Assembly: GCA_013339895.1 (NCBI GenBank)
Contig: JABACO010000023.1
Span: 365,501-429,500 of the forward strand
Length of the DNA: 64,000 bases
Direction: 5' to 3'
From: Ephydatia muelleri
Lineage: Eukaryota; Porifera; Demospongiae; Spongillida; Spongillidae
The translations under genes and the position numbers were made by a program. This document shows positions 1-20,763 of the stretch, in pieces. Each line of letters starts with the position of its first letter. Within the stretch, counting starts at the first letter, position 1. Below the pieces are notes generated by a model. That model made no database searches, had not been told where the DNA came from, and was given only the letters and a program-made list of their open reading frames with translations.

Positions 1-4
1 GTAA

Positions 5-186
5 TGCTACACTTAGCAAAACTATATTAGGGAGAAGGCATATAGCATGCTACACTTAGCAAAACTATATTAGGGAGAAGGCATATAGCATGCTACACTT
101 AGCAAAACTATATTAGGGAGAAGGCATATAGCATGCTACACTTAGCAAAACTATATTAGGGAGAAGGCATATAGCATGCTACACTT
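5..186 (-). repeat. 43-bp minisatellite carrying the TFIIS-1 terminal exon
   Basis: There are four near-identical 43-bp units. Read on the minus strand, each holds a pyrimidine stretch CTTCTCCCTAATATAG followed by TTTTGCTAA, that is an acceptor AG and then F-C-stop. The copies of this exon lie at 13-21, 56-64, 99-107 and 142-150. The array degenerates after about 190 and its left edge at about 5 also departs from the unit, so it probably does not extend much beyond the window. Confidence 0.85.
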
Positions 187-1710
187 TTACGCAACAGTTG
201 GTTTAGCACAACAGAGCTCTCTGATGAACAATGTGTGCTACATGTAAATGTGATGTGTTCAATTTGGTGATGGTGTGATAGTGTCTATGGAAGCCTAAAT
301 AGTGATGGTTGATAAGTGTGGACCCATTAGTGGTAGTGAGATGCTCAGAGGTACCTCCTAGCACCTCACTACCTCTGCGCACCTCCACACCACACCTCTG
401 AGCACCTCCACACCACACCTCTGAGCACCTCCATACCACTGAGCATCTCCACACCACACCTCTGAGCATCTCACTACCTCTGCGCACCTCCACACCACAC
501 CTCTGAGCACCTCCACACCACACCTCTGAGCACCTCCATACCACTGAGCATCTCCACACCACACCTCTGAGCACCTCCATACCACTGAGCATCTCCACAC
601 CACACCTCTGAGTACCTCCACACCACACCTCTGAGCACCTCCACACCACACCTCTGAGCACCTCCACACCACACTCCTGAGCACCTCCATACCACTGAGC
701 ATCTCCACACCACACCTCTGAGCACCTCCACACCACACCTCTGAGCACCTCCACACCACACCTCTGAGCACCTCCACACCACACCTCTGAGCACCTCCAC
801 ACCACACCTCTGAGCACCTCCACACCACACCTCTGAGCACCTCCACACCACACCTCTGAGCACCTCCACACCACACCTCTGAGCACCTCCACACCACACC
901 TCTGAGCACCTCCACACCACACCTCTGAGCACCTCCACACCACACCTCTGAGCACCTCCACACCACACCTCTGAGCACCTCCACACCACACCTCTGAGCA
1001 CCTCCACACCACACCTCTGAGCACCTCCACACCACACCTCTGAGCACCTCCACACCACACCTCTGAGCACCTCCACACCACACCTCTGAGCACCTCCACA
1101 CCACACCTCTGAGCACCTCCACACCACACCTCTGAGCACCTCCACACCACACCTCTGAGCACCTCCACACTATATGAGGCTTCCAGCATTATGCGAGTAC
1201 ACAACAACATAATCACACAACACACAACACACATTATGCAACACAGGACACAACAACACACACATATTCACAGATTAAGTTTTATGGGAGCATACACATC
1301 TAGACAGATGTCTGCCCAACACAACTCACTTTCCACCTGTGGCCACAATCATTGCAATAGGCAAAGGTAGTCATTGGTTCATCAGCACTGCGTGTCTGAG
1401 CCTGCAAAGGGGAAACCCCATGTGGAAGTGACACATCCCATACACATTACGAAACAAATAGAAACAGTATCCACAGAAAGCACATCACAATCTTTGAAAG
1501 AACTCCAATTGTAGGCAATGCAGTTTCTATGCATATAATAGGAAACAAATAGAAACAGTATCCACAGAAAGCACATCACAATCTTTGAAAGAACTCCAAT
1601 TGTAGGCAATGCAGTTTCTATGCATATAATAAAACCTATACACACATAGTAAGGTACTTCTCTCAGTGAATGCGTCCAACAGCTGATTCCAATCAACAGC
1701 CTCTTCATCA

Positions 1711-1741
<31 letters not shown>

Positions 1742-3693
1742 CATCTCAAGTGTAGTCCCTTGAAATCCTCTCCCCACATTACCTGTGTGTAGCTACAATT
1801 CCTTTTCTTGCACTTGGAGCACTTCAGCAGGTCTGTCTTGGTCCCTCCTCCAGCTGAAATCTGAGCATCTCTGATGGCATCTGTTGTTAGCTTCTGCCTT
1901 AGATTCTTGAGAGAATCACTTGCCATTTGCTGAAAGTTGCAGACATGGGATTGTGACGCAGGTACGCAGCTAGACACATCACAAACCTACCTCTGCTGTC
2001 ATGGTTGAGATCTGTCCCACACTGATTTCCCCACAGATCACACTGCGTCTGAGCTCAGGGTTCTTGGGGTCACCAAGGTTTGCCACTCGGCTTCGAATCC
2101 GCATCTTATATTTATTTCCTGTATCCTTGAACTCTGCAAAGATACCTACTGTAGTCAAGAACTATAAATGATACTATGGGATTAGTTGATGAGCAAAGCT
2201 TTCATGACCCTTCAACACCCCACATCCCCAACACACATCCCCAACACACACAACACATCTCCACACACACACAACACACATCCCCCACACACACAACACA
2301 TCTCCACACACACACAACACACATCCCCCACACACACCCACACACACAAACACCCCCACATACACCCACACACAAACACCCCCACATACACCCACACACA
2401 CAAACACCCCCACATACACCCACACACACAATACACATCCCAACACACACACATCCACACAAAAAGGATACATTGTTCAATCTGTGCCCCCAGGTTGTGA
2501 AACTTGGTCTCTTCAACAATAGTAACTGCAAAGAATGAAATCATGGACATGATATGCCACACCTCTCTGTGACCTCCCGTCCTCTATACAGAGAGGGAAG
2601 GGTTAACGATCCCTGGGAGGTAGTGCCCTTGGGTGGGTGTGGCATACTCACTATCCTTGTAGCCTTTCTGAAGTGCCTTGGTGAGCAGTTCCCTACACTT
2701 GTCTCGCGAGGGGTCACCACTGGAGGCCACCCGGGACTCCCCCTTGACGCTGGACGAGAACTCAGGGACCTCAGAGTCATTGCTCGTTGTGGACATGGAG
2801 CGCTGCAAGCCTCCTCCCCCACTGAGGTCACATGATAAGCCATTGGACACGGGAGAGCTGAGGACATCCGGCACACTACTGTGCTTGGACTTGACCGGTG
2901 TGGGTGTGGTCACGGCAGGGTACTCCACAACAGGTGGGGGGCTCATCACAGAAGGGCTTCCGAGGGACAGCTTGTTGGCCCCCACAGGGGAGGGCGGGGT
3001 TCCAGCTGTGGGGGAGTGGCCTGTGTGTGGAGAAATTATTTTGTCTATGCAGTTATAAAATCATCACTGGTATTCCAAGCTCAAAGATTTGAACATCTCC
3101 CTGGAGGGGATTGCATGTGCTAGCTCTCCTAAATATTTCAGGTGAGAAAATATTGATTGCTATGAATATAGTGGGTTGGCCTTTGGAAGCCCCACCTTCC
3201 TCTCCTCCTGAGCACTAATTGCACTGGAACAGCCCACTACGCTGCGCGTTAATTAGGTATCCGCACGGGTTGATAGTATTCGTGTGCGTATATGTAATTA
3301 CCTGTGGAAGGCACCAACTTCTTCCAGGACTTTATAAGTTTTTTTGCGACAGTAGACAGATCTGTTCCGTCACACTTCTTGCGAATCTTGTTCACAGAGA
3401 GACCAACGCGCGATTTCTAGTCGGAAGTGAATAAGCATATCGGCTGAGGGAGTTAAGAGGCAATGCTGCTTACTTGTAGAAGATCCAGGGTCATGGGTAG
3501 TCCTTGAAGTGACTTGAGAAGGTCAAGCGCTGCCTCATCGTTCTGAAGTGAAAGAAGGAATCTTAAATAACTACAAACAGAAAACTGCTGACAACTCTAA
3601 TTAGTGCTGCACATAACGACCTACCGGTGTATCACTGTTTGCAATCTTCTCAAGTTGTCTCCCAACCCTGATTATCTCCTGTTCGGAGCTCAT
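13..3693 (-). CDS. TCEA: Transcription elongation factor TFIIS, paralogue 1
   Basis: TFIIS lets stalled RNA polymerase II cleave its nascent RNA and resume. Predicted exons, 5' to 3': 3625-3693, 3474-3542, 3302-3416, 2652-3005, 2472-2525, 1991-2145, 1783-1929, 1330-1401 and a 9-nt terminal exon coding F-C-stop (142-150, or an equivalent copy at 99-107, 56-64 or 13-21). All phases close, giving 347 aa. Exons 1-3 form the N-terminal LW domain ([19 protein letters not shown], then [12 protein letters not shown]). A linker leads to domain II, which starts at [14 protein letters not shown] and includes [19 protein letters not shown]. The C-terminal zinc ribbon has [13 protein letters not shown] and [10 protein letters not shown], with the catalytic acidic hairpin [10 protein letters not shown] intact. 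The ending RWK-FC matches animal TFIIS exactly, which supports the 9-nt last exon. If the preceding exon were not spliced it would read on to a stop at 1300. The gene starts 107 bp from MECR. Confidence 0.93.
354..1172. repeat. 23-bp minisatellite in the last TFIIS-1 intron
   Basis: Tandem copies of a roughly 23-bp unit (CACCTCCACACCACACCTCT plus GAG), about 35 copies, with a second variant type (CCATACCACTGAGCATCT). The array fills the predicted last intron of TFIIS-1. The long open frames across it ([19 protein letters not shown] repeats on the minus strand) follow from a stop-free unit and are not a gene. Confidence 0.9.
1451..1633. repeat. 91-bp tandem duplication inside a TFIIS-1 intron
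   Basis: Two adjacent near-identical 91-bp copies start with GAAACAAATAGAAACAGTAT at 1451 and 1542. They lie in the intron between the two zinc-ribbon exons, next to a poly-C run at 1712-1740. No splice site is included. Confidence 0.85.
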
Positions 3694-3800
3694 ATTTAGT
3701 GTACACTAGGCCCAGATGTATCAGGGTGAAATGTTTGTTATGTTTTGTCGTGGTGAAATGTTGGATAGCGCAAGTGAACACTGATTTCAGGTTGACGCGC
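3694..3800. promoter_or_regulatory. Divergent TFIIS-1 / MECR promoter interval
   Basis: Only 107 bp separate the TFIIS-1 start codon (minus, 3693) from the chosen MECR start codon (plus, 3801), so both transcripts must start within or beside this stretch. I see no obvious TATA box. The alternative MECR start further upstream would overlap the TFIIS-1 5' UTR. Confidence 0.6.
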
Positions 3801-5825
3801 ATGCGTTGTATTATTACTCTAATTACTACACAGCACACATTCCGTATAATTGCTGCGCATCGACGAAAGAAATTTCGAGCACCCATGAAGCGTGTACTGG
3901 GAATGAGAAGCTCTTTAGCGCTTGTTTTTGAGCGCTTTGGACAGCCAGAGGATGTTGTGAAGTAATAGTCGCAATGTATTTAATCGTAACACTAAAATGG
4001 ATAGCCATCCATTAAATAATGTCTAACAGACTACAGGAGATCCCTTTGGCTCAGATGGGAGACGAAGATGTATCCGTAGAAATGCTTGCGTCGCCAGTAA
4101 ACCCGGTTGACGTCAATGTGATTCAGGGTAACTACTGTCTTCGAGCACGATATGGGAGGTTTAACTGTCGCCGTTATTTTCCAGGGGTGTATCCGATCAA
4201 ACCGCCCTTCCCGGCTGTCGGGGGAGGGGAAGGCGTTGGCATAGTAACCGCAGCTGGTAGCCAAGTGACATCACTCCGTGCTGGGGATTGGGTCATCCCA
4301 GCTTTACCTCGTCTAGGTCAATGAACACTTGTAGTCACACACACACACACACACACATCACCTTGGTACATTCGTATTTCTTTAGGCATGTGGAGTACAC
4401 ACACTGTACAACCAGCACGCAATCTTACCAAAGTGTCTCAAAAGATACCTCTGGATCTTGCAGCCACTTTCACGGTCAACCCAACAACTGCCTACAGAAT
4501 GTTGCGTGACTTTGTCTCTCTCTCACCTGGTTAGATGCCCCAACTCCTTATAGTTCATGGGAATGGGAGTATGGGAAGGGTATTCACTAAATGTTTGGCA
4601 ATCTGGACTAGGTGATTGCATCATTCAGAATGGAGCCAACAGTGGTGTCGGGCAGAGTGTAATCCAGCAAGCCAGTGCCATGGGTGTGAAAACCATCAAT
4701 GTTGTGAGGGACAGGTTAGGGTGTGTGTGTACCTTCCACGCACCCAACTGACTTATAATGTTTCTAGGTCTGGGCATGAGGCAGACTCACTAAGACAGAC
4801 CCTCTTTAACCTTGGTGCATCTGAGGTTGTGACAGAGGACTTTGCTGGCTCACATTCAATGAAGGAGCTAATGGAGGTAAGACGCTGTCCACAGATGTGG
4901 CGCATTTTAACTCATTGAAGACCACAAGAAATACAGAAGACCGCTGTTGGCGCTGAACTGTGTTGGAGGCAAGAGTGCCACCACACTTATGCAATTGCTT
5001 GGGTAACGTGCCCAGGTGCTTCCCTTGTGTATCTTCAAGTGCTCTCTAATTAGAACAAATGGAGTGATGGTCACCTATGGAGGAATGTCCAAGCAACCCT
5101 TCACCATATCAACAGTCAGTCCGCTTAGATGTTCACATATGGTGGCTCATCACACATGCACACACACATACACACACACATGTACACACATACATACACA
5201 TGCACACACACATACACACACATGCACACACATGTACACATGACCACACACGTACACACGACCACACACATGTACACACACATGCACACATATGCGGCAC
5301 ACACACATGACCACACATCAGGGCATGATGATTTTTAAAGATCTCAAATCTGTTGGGTACTGGAACTCAAAGTGGATGGAAGAAAATGTTGGAGGTATGT
5401 GTGGTGTGTGGTGTGTTGGTGTGCACCAGCTGAGATATCAGTTGGACATGTGCAGTGGTTTAAACTTTTGCGTTGGTGTGTGGTAGCCATGCTATTCTGT
5501 TTGTTGGGAGCAACACTTATGGAAAGCAACCATGTTCTGGCTGAAACATGTGCAATACACACGTACACACACACACACACACACACATTCACACACACAC
5601 ACACACATACACACACACGTACACACACACACACACACACATGCAGGTAGTGAGTATAAGAAAATGATTGCAGATCTCTGCAAGCTGGGGGAGGAGGGTT
5701 TGCTCACCCCGCCCCTCTGTGAGCACCACCCCCTCAAGGACTTCACTGTTGCACTCTCCAATGCAATGAAGCCATACGTGGGCAGAAAACAGATCATTGA
5801 TTTCAAACAGAAGAGTGCCTTGTAG
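3801..5825 (+). CDS. MECR: Mitochondrial trans-2-enoyl-CoA/ACP reductase
   Basis: MECR does the NADPH-dependent last reduction of mitochondrial type II fatty acid synthesis. Predicted exons: 3801-3961, 4030-4127, 4185-4316, 4386-4529, 4612-4714, 4768-4876, 4929-5002, 5054-5114, 5322-5394 and 5647-5825. Phases close to give 377 aa (human about 373). Visible family blocks are [65 protein letters not shown] (nucleotide fold), [43 protein letters not shown] and [10 protein letters not shown]. The N-terminus from M at 3801 is rich in R, K and T with few acids, which suits a mitochondrial presequence; M at 3882 or 3900 is possible. Intron 4128-4184 is 57 nt, a multiple of 3 and free of stops. The gene sits between the two TFIIS paralogues on the opposite strand. 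Confidence 0.95.
5150..5320. repeat. CA-rich microsatellite in an MECR intron
   Basis: Imperfect (CA)n with TACA and TGCA interruptions fills the intron between MECR exons 8 and 9. A similar CA tract at about 5555-5642 fills the next intron and ends at the acceptor CATGCAG of the last exon. Confidence 0.85.
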
Positions 5826-5978
5826 CCATGGTAACATGCTCATATTTTGTGTGATTGCTACATTTACTTTCATGGCAATGGCTGTATTGTGTACCACACA
5901 AGGAAGGAGTTAACATTTTTAGTTTCCATTGGTCTGGAATCAAGTATACTAACAGGTGCAACCATATGCCTCTGGCAA

Positions 5979-8087
5979 TCAGTAGAACTAAGAGAGAAGG
6001 AGAGAGAAATGACTTCTCGTTGGTATCTGTCATAAATGAACTTTCTTACATATCATCCCCATGCACATTACCTGTCTACATAATGACCTTCAATACACAG
6101 CAGTTGTAAGTGCAGATATAATGATGGTCGTCCTCTTCCCCATTCACTACTTACCCTCCACCTCTTCCCCATCCACTACTTACCCTCCACCTCTTCCCCA
6201 TTCACTACTTACCCTCCACCTCTTCCCCATTCACTACTTACCCTCCACCTATGACCACACTCATTGCAGTATGCAAACGTGGTCATCGGCTCATCGCCAC
6301 TCAGCGTTTGTGCCTGTGGAGGGGGGAGTGGTGTGCAGTGTGAGAGGGAGGTGCTGTCTGGATATCCCAGCTTGCACACGACACACACTGCCTCACACAC
6401 ATCAGCAAGTACCTGCGTGTAGCTACACTTCCTCTTCTTACACACAGGGCAGCTCAGGAGGTCAGTTGATGTGGACACTCTTTCAGGTGCCTGTGCGTCT
6501 CTAATGGCGTCTTTAGTCAGCTCTGCTCGTAGCTTCTTCACCATATCACTGGCCATCTCCTGTAATGAGGTATGGAGAAGAGATGGTAGTAAATAAAGAA
6601 TTGCTGAGGCGTGTAGAACTCGGATATTCTAATTGGATATTCTGCGCTCGTGAGAGCATTATTTCTGTTTACATGGGCAGTAATTTGGTTCCTCTGCTTA
6701 CATCACTGCTATACAAGTCAATTAAAATTTTTTAAGTAACTTGAAAATCTTCTGGTGTCACTATTAAGAATCTTAGTAATGGATCAAGTTGTGGACCCTT
6801 GTGGATCAAGTGGTGGACCCTTGTTGCAACCGATGGAAGCACAAATCATTGAGACTTCTGATACGATTGGCCTAATCATTGCAGAGAGGCAATGTAGCAT
6901 CTGTTCTTGGGTGTGCTGGTTTAGATTTAGATGTAGTGTAGTTATATATGTATTGAACTGTTAGTCTAGAGTTGAACTTAATCCATGTCATTTAATCATG
7001 AAAAGTTTTTCTGGCATAATAAAATAAAACGAAGATACTAGATTGGTTCTGGATATTATAGAAATAATTAATTATTACTAATCTGCATAATCAGCCCCGC
7101 ACTAATGTACAATACAACTGGCCCTTCCCCCTTAGCGAATACACTTAGGGTGAATAGGCTTTCTTTAATGCTATGTACCCTAATGGAAATAAGATACACG
7201 CACGAGGAGCCGCGGAGTTACAGGTCCGTGTCTTTATTGCTGGTTTGTATGGACTAAACCCCACACCGTACCTCTGCTGTCATTGTTGCAATCCGAGATG
7301 GAGAGATCTCTCCAGATAGGACTCTTCGTTTCAGCTCAGGATTCTTCAAGTCACCAAGGTTTGCCACTCGGCTGCGAACGCGCATTTTGTATTTATTTCC
7401 CGTGTCATTGAACTCCGCGAAGATATACTCTTCAATCAAAGCTGCCAGACTGTTCATTCTGTTCTTATCGACTGTTGGGTAGATGCGACAGTCCAATTGC
7501 CATAGCGACCATTCATTCTAAACTCACCGTTTGATTGTCCTCTCGACAGTACGTTGGAGAGTAGACTGGTGGATTTCTCTCGCACAATGCTGTCAATGCA
7601 GTAAATGGGTTGCTCGATACGGCTTGACTCAGATGAGGGAACCGAAGAGGATGACGGAGACGGTACAGTTTCGCGTTTTTCTTTCTGTTTGGCGTTTCCG
7701 ACATCTTTCTCGAGCTTAGTAGAAGTGCTGTCAAGCTTCTTCCACGATTTTAGTAGTTTAGTAGCCGCTATAGTAAGCCGCTTTTTTCCTCCGCGGCATT
7801 TCTTCAGAACCTTTCGTACAACAGTGCAGGCACGAGATTTCTTAAAGGAAGTGAGGGGTTGATAGAACCATCCGTCCTCTACAAAAGAGCTAAAACTCAC
7901 ATGCAATCCTTCCACAGTGACTTGCAAATGTTGAAGAGATGTGAGGACGTCCAGCGCCATTTCCGTGTTCTTTGCGAGAGGCCGCAGTTAAATAAACGAA
8001 TGAAGAGCAGTTATAACTTACAGGGGTGTCACTGTCGATAATCTTCTTGAGCTCTTTGACGGATTTTGTAAGCTCAGAGTCACTCAT
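5979..8087 (-). CDS. TCEA: Transcription elongation factor TFIIS, paralogue 2
   Basis: Second TFIIS gene, in the same orientation as paralogue 1. Predicted exons: 8022-8087, 7901-7969, 7528-7840, 7272-7471, 6559-6413 (147 nt), 6313-6242 (72 nt) and a 9-nt terminal exon 5979-5987 coding F-Y-stop. Total 291 aa, close to human TCEA1 (301). Domains are the LW domain ([19 protein letters not shown], then KLLKSWKKL), domain II ([19 protein letters not shown]) and the zinc ribbon ([13 protein letters not shown] and [10 protein letters not shown]). The last two large exons have exactly the lengths of their counterparts in paralogue 1, but the intron before IFAEF is absent here. The hairpin reads [10 protein letters not shown]: the catalytic D-E pair is kept while the usual RSA before it is changed. 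Intron 7841-7900 is 60 nt, in frame and stop-free. The 3' end meets MECR tail to tail. Confidence 0.93.
6127..6252 (-). repeat. 30-bp minisatellite spanning a TFIIS-2 donor site
   Basis: Four copies of a 30-bp unit which, read on the minus strand, contains GTGGAGGGTAAGTAGTGAAT. The first copy is the real exon end (the codons for R-W-R followed by GTAAGT at 6241). The further copies repeat the last exon bases together with the 5' splice site. Confidence 0.85.
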
Positions 8088-8490
8088 TCTTTTTATTTTT
8101 TAAAAAAGGACTTTCCCTTCGCAGTCCCCCGCCCCCATACATTATAGCTGCAATAATGTTACGTCATCAGCCAAAGTGCTATTAAACGTCACGTTTTTTA
8201 TTTACAGTATTTTAAGAGGAATATGAACAAGCACGCCAGTCATAATGATGGTCTGCAGTTTTGACTAGTTTGGGGAATCGGACTCGTTTATTATAGACGG
8301 TACAGGTGTTCACAAATGAAGACAATGGTTTTAACTCAGGTTTGAAATTAATCAAGCAATTGACTTATATTTTTTGAATTACAGTGATTCAATTAGATTT
8401 AGATCGTTGTAACCGGTTAAGTACATGTAATTATATCAAAACCCTCATAAATCAACATATTTAAAGCCCTCTTTATCAAAGTTATTAAAA
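8088..8490. other. Intergenic, no gene seen
   Basis: This interval holds the TFIIS-2 5' flank and AT-rich sequence. I see no conserved open frame, RNA gene or repeat. Confidence 0.5.
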
Positions 8491-9175
8491 ATTAAGGTAG
8501 AGGACCAATACTGAAGATGCCAGCCAATTGTGATGGATGCGAAGCTGCTACTAGTTTGGAGCATGCCCTTGACTGCAAGAAGGGAGGTCTGGTAACCCAA
8601 CGTCACAATGAAGTTAGAGATATATTGGCAACCTAGCATCAATAGTTTACAAGGAAGTCTTAAAAGAACCAGTAGTGCAAGAGACAACATAATAATTGCA
8701 TACATAATATAAAATATATACAGCAATATTAGGTAAAAAACAAAAACAAACATATATACAAATAAATTAATTTAATAATTATGCTTACGTAGCGCAAGAT
8801 AGCAGTGGAACAGGATAATTTGAAGTTACCAGGTTCAATAGTAGGTTATTAAAATGTAATATTAATAATAATAAATACATCATACAATAAAGTTTGTATT
8901 AACCCTTGATACAATATGATGAAAACGACCCTAAGTGTCCTGAGCTGGGTTGGGTTTGCATCCCTGTAGTGGCAGAAAGCTATGGAGCATGGGGAAGAGA
9001 AGCTACACTGCTGTTTTCGACAAATGCCTCAAGAATTGCCACCCTGAGTAACAAACCTAAATCTGTAACCCTCAGTGACATTTATGGCCGCCTTAACTTA
9101 CAACTGGTTAGGGCAAATGCTACATCAATCCTAGCCAGGTTAATGCCACCATCTTACTGATTTGTTGTATGTCTG
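8490..9175 (+). mobile_element. Decayed retroelement fragment, plus orientation
   Basis: Translated pieces match the C-terminal part of a retrotransposon-type protein common in sponge and cnidarian genomes. A Cys-His motif region (CDGCEAATSLEHALDCKKGG, then RHNEVRDIL) is followed by the tail block ELGWVCIPVVAESYGAWG and LVRANATSILARL. The family usually has a RPxD...W..GKPAAFD block between these, thought by analogy to be a nuclease domain next to reverse transcriptase. Here it is not intact. The fragment is a relic with no reverse transcriptase region visible. Assignment to a non-LTR type is inference. Confidence 0.65.
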
Positions 9176-9276
9176 TGTGTAGATGTTATTGTTATGTCTA
9201 AATATTATTATTAATATAATGCACTAATAATTCATACAATACACATATATGAATTATTGCTACAGTTCAATAAACT

Positions 9277-9820
9277 TTAAGATGGGAGCCACCTGGAAAG
9301 GATTGATGTCGCATTTGCCCTCACCAGATGCAAGTTGAGCCTGCTATACAGTTCAGACAGCACAACTGACTTTGGTTTGCCCGATATGATGGCAAGACGG
9401 GAGGCAAGCATCTTCAACGAGTCCATGGCTTCCTTTCCCCAAGCACCATAGGACTCTGTGACCAGAGGTACGCACCAGCCCAAAGCATTGCATTTGGGGT
9501 CATTCTCAGTATGCTTTCGCTCTTCAGTGGACAAGGCAGCTGCCCCAGCTGTCCCGCTACTGAAACGATTTTGGGAATTAGTGGTGATGTCACTGAAATA
9601 TCAAAGGCAGCTGGTTTGCCAAGGGCCCAGTTGGGTAGCAAAATGTCTGGAGGGCGTGAATGGTCATGCTCAGACGTAAGATTGATACCCATCTCCACCT
9701 TTACGCTCAAGTGGGCTCTACGGTAAGTCTCCGCCAATACATTGCGCAGCTGGTTGTGGCGGGTGACTACGTCTCCTCTTTTTTTGCACGTTGTAGCATG
9801 ATGACCAAGGGGATCTATTA
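9277..9820 (-). mobile_element. Decayed retroelement fragment, minus orientation
   Basis: Same family as the neighbouring plus-strand fragment but inverted. It shows the Cys-His region ending GDVVTRHNQLRNVL, then RPPDILLPNWALGKPAAFD, then the tail block NALGWCVPLVTESYGAWG and LVRANATSILSRWL. It is better preserved than its neighbour and includes the putative nuclease motif, but only the C-terminal end of the element is present. Confidence 0.7.
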
Positions 9821-10054
9821 TTATTATTTAAAAAATTTATTCAAGCTGGATATTTATTAGTTAACTAATCTTTTTATTTTTATTTCATAATAACATTGGA
9901 TACACAAGTAATGTATTTATCTTTGTGAACTATTAACACAATGCGTCATAAACATAAAACATACATGTAAACCTTAAACACACCAGGGTTCAATCCTACA
10001 AAGGATGGCTGAAGCAACTGACTTATCCAGGCACGTGTTCATGTAAAATGATAT

Positions 10055-10190
10055 ACTTCAGCTTAGAGGGTAAGCATGTCTAGTTGCCAACTGGCGAAAC
10101 ACTTCATGACCCCATGCACCGTATGTCTCAACAGCCATAGGGATGCACACTAAGCCAAGCTCTCGGTTACTGCGCTTAGTGGCCAAAGCA
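10055..10190 (-). mobile_element. Third, short fragment of the same retroelement family
   Basis: The minus strand encodes a stretch resembling the tail block again (ELGLVCIPMAVETYGAWGHE followed by QLATRHA). It is more diverged than the other two fragments, so it probably comes from a separate, older insertion. Confidence 0.55.
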
Positions 10191-10194
10191 TCTG

Positions 10195-11278
10195 CCCCTG
10201 TGGTAATTTTAATCAACATATCTAATACGTCCATGAAGCAAAAACCACCAGTTGATGTATATTATGTGATAGTGAATTATTAAAAGTCAAAGTCCATTAA
10301 AAGCGTTGTCATTTTTAGGGTTTTCAAGTTTGATTTGTTGCTTTGAATATTTAGTAATATATTGCAAATCAAACTTTACATCAGATTTTGCTATGAAGAC
10401 ATCAGTGCCCAAGTGTCCAGCATTTACACCAGGATGAGCTTGACCCTGGTCATATCAAATGCAAGGGCCATGCTATGCAAGGTAGCTCTAGGCTAATGTA
10501 GTCATAGGGTTTAGTCAGTTTTAACTGTGTCTGTCTGAAATGTTGTATCTGTAATAAAATTCAGGTTAATAAATCATCCAATGCATATTTTATTTGTTGT
10601 AACTGTGTATATTATGCCATAATAATAACTTTATTCTTTGTGTATTATTATAATGAACTCCAATTAATTAAAAGTTGAATTAACTAGAGTTATCTTTACA
10701 TCTATTAAAGGTACTCAGATTTTAATAAATCAGTTTGTATTTGCCTAAATTCATTTAGATTAATAATCCGAATAAGAAATAAAACCTTTGCCTTCATTTG
10801 CGAACACCTGATATATAGCACATACCTGAAATGACAACAGATCCCTCTGCACATAAGACGTTCACCAGTGGGAATGCATATTTAAAACCGACCCTATCTC
10901 TCTATCTGTATACAAATAATACAAGTAAGCAGTTTTTAAGAACCTACCTGAGCTGGACACTATGGCTCATCTGATAGCTTGTATATATTTATAAAGAATG
11001 ATGTTGATTATATTCATATTGCCATCAGATTGAGTATATCTATTATTTGTAATGAGTATTAAAAAAAAATACCCAAGCTTAGAAGTAAATACATCCAAAA
11101 ATAAATTGCATACCATTGAGCGATAATTCTCACATTACGTATTGGAAATACTGACATAATTCATGCATCCCTCCATTGCCAGTTGGCTTCAGTTGGTTCC
11201 ACAACTCATGGTCTGCTTGTGTAGCAGCATGGTTACACAGGTCAGGCAGCATGTCGCTGTCCTGGGGTGCGGGATGCT
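10195..11278. other. AT-rich intergenic, no gene seen
   Basis: AT-rich sequence without a conserved open frame, tandem repeat or recognisable RNA gene. It separates the retroelement fragments from the RGS22 3' end. Confidence 0.5.

Positions 11279-20763
<9,485 letters not shown>

Noticed and set aside
203-1261. 352-codon open frame of [15 protein letters not shown] repeats
   Set aside because: Translation of the 23-bp intronic satellite, with similar frames open in parallel.
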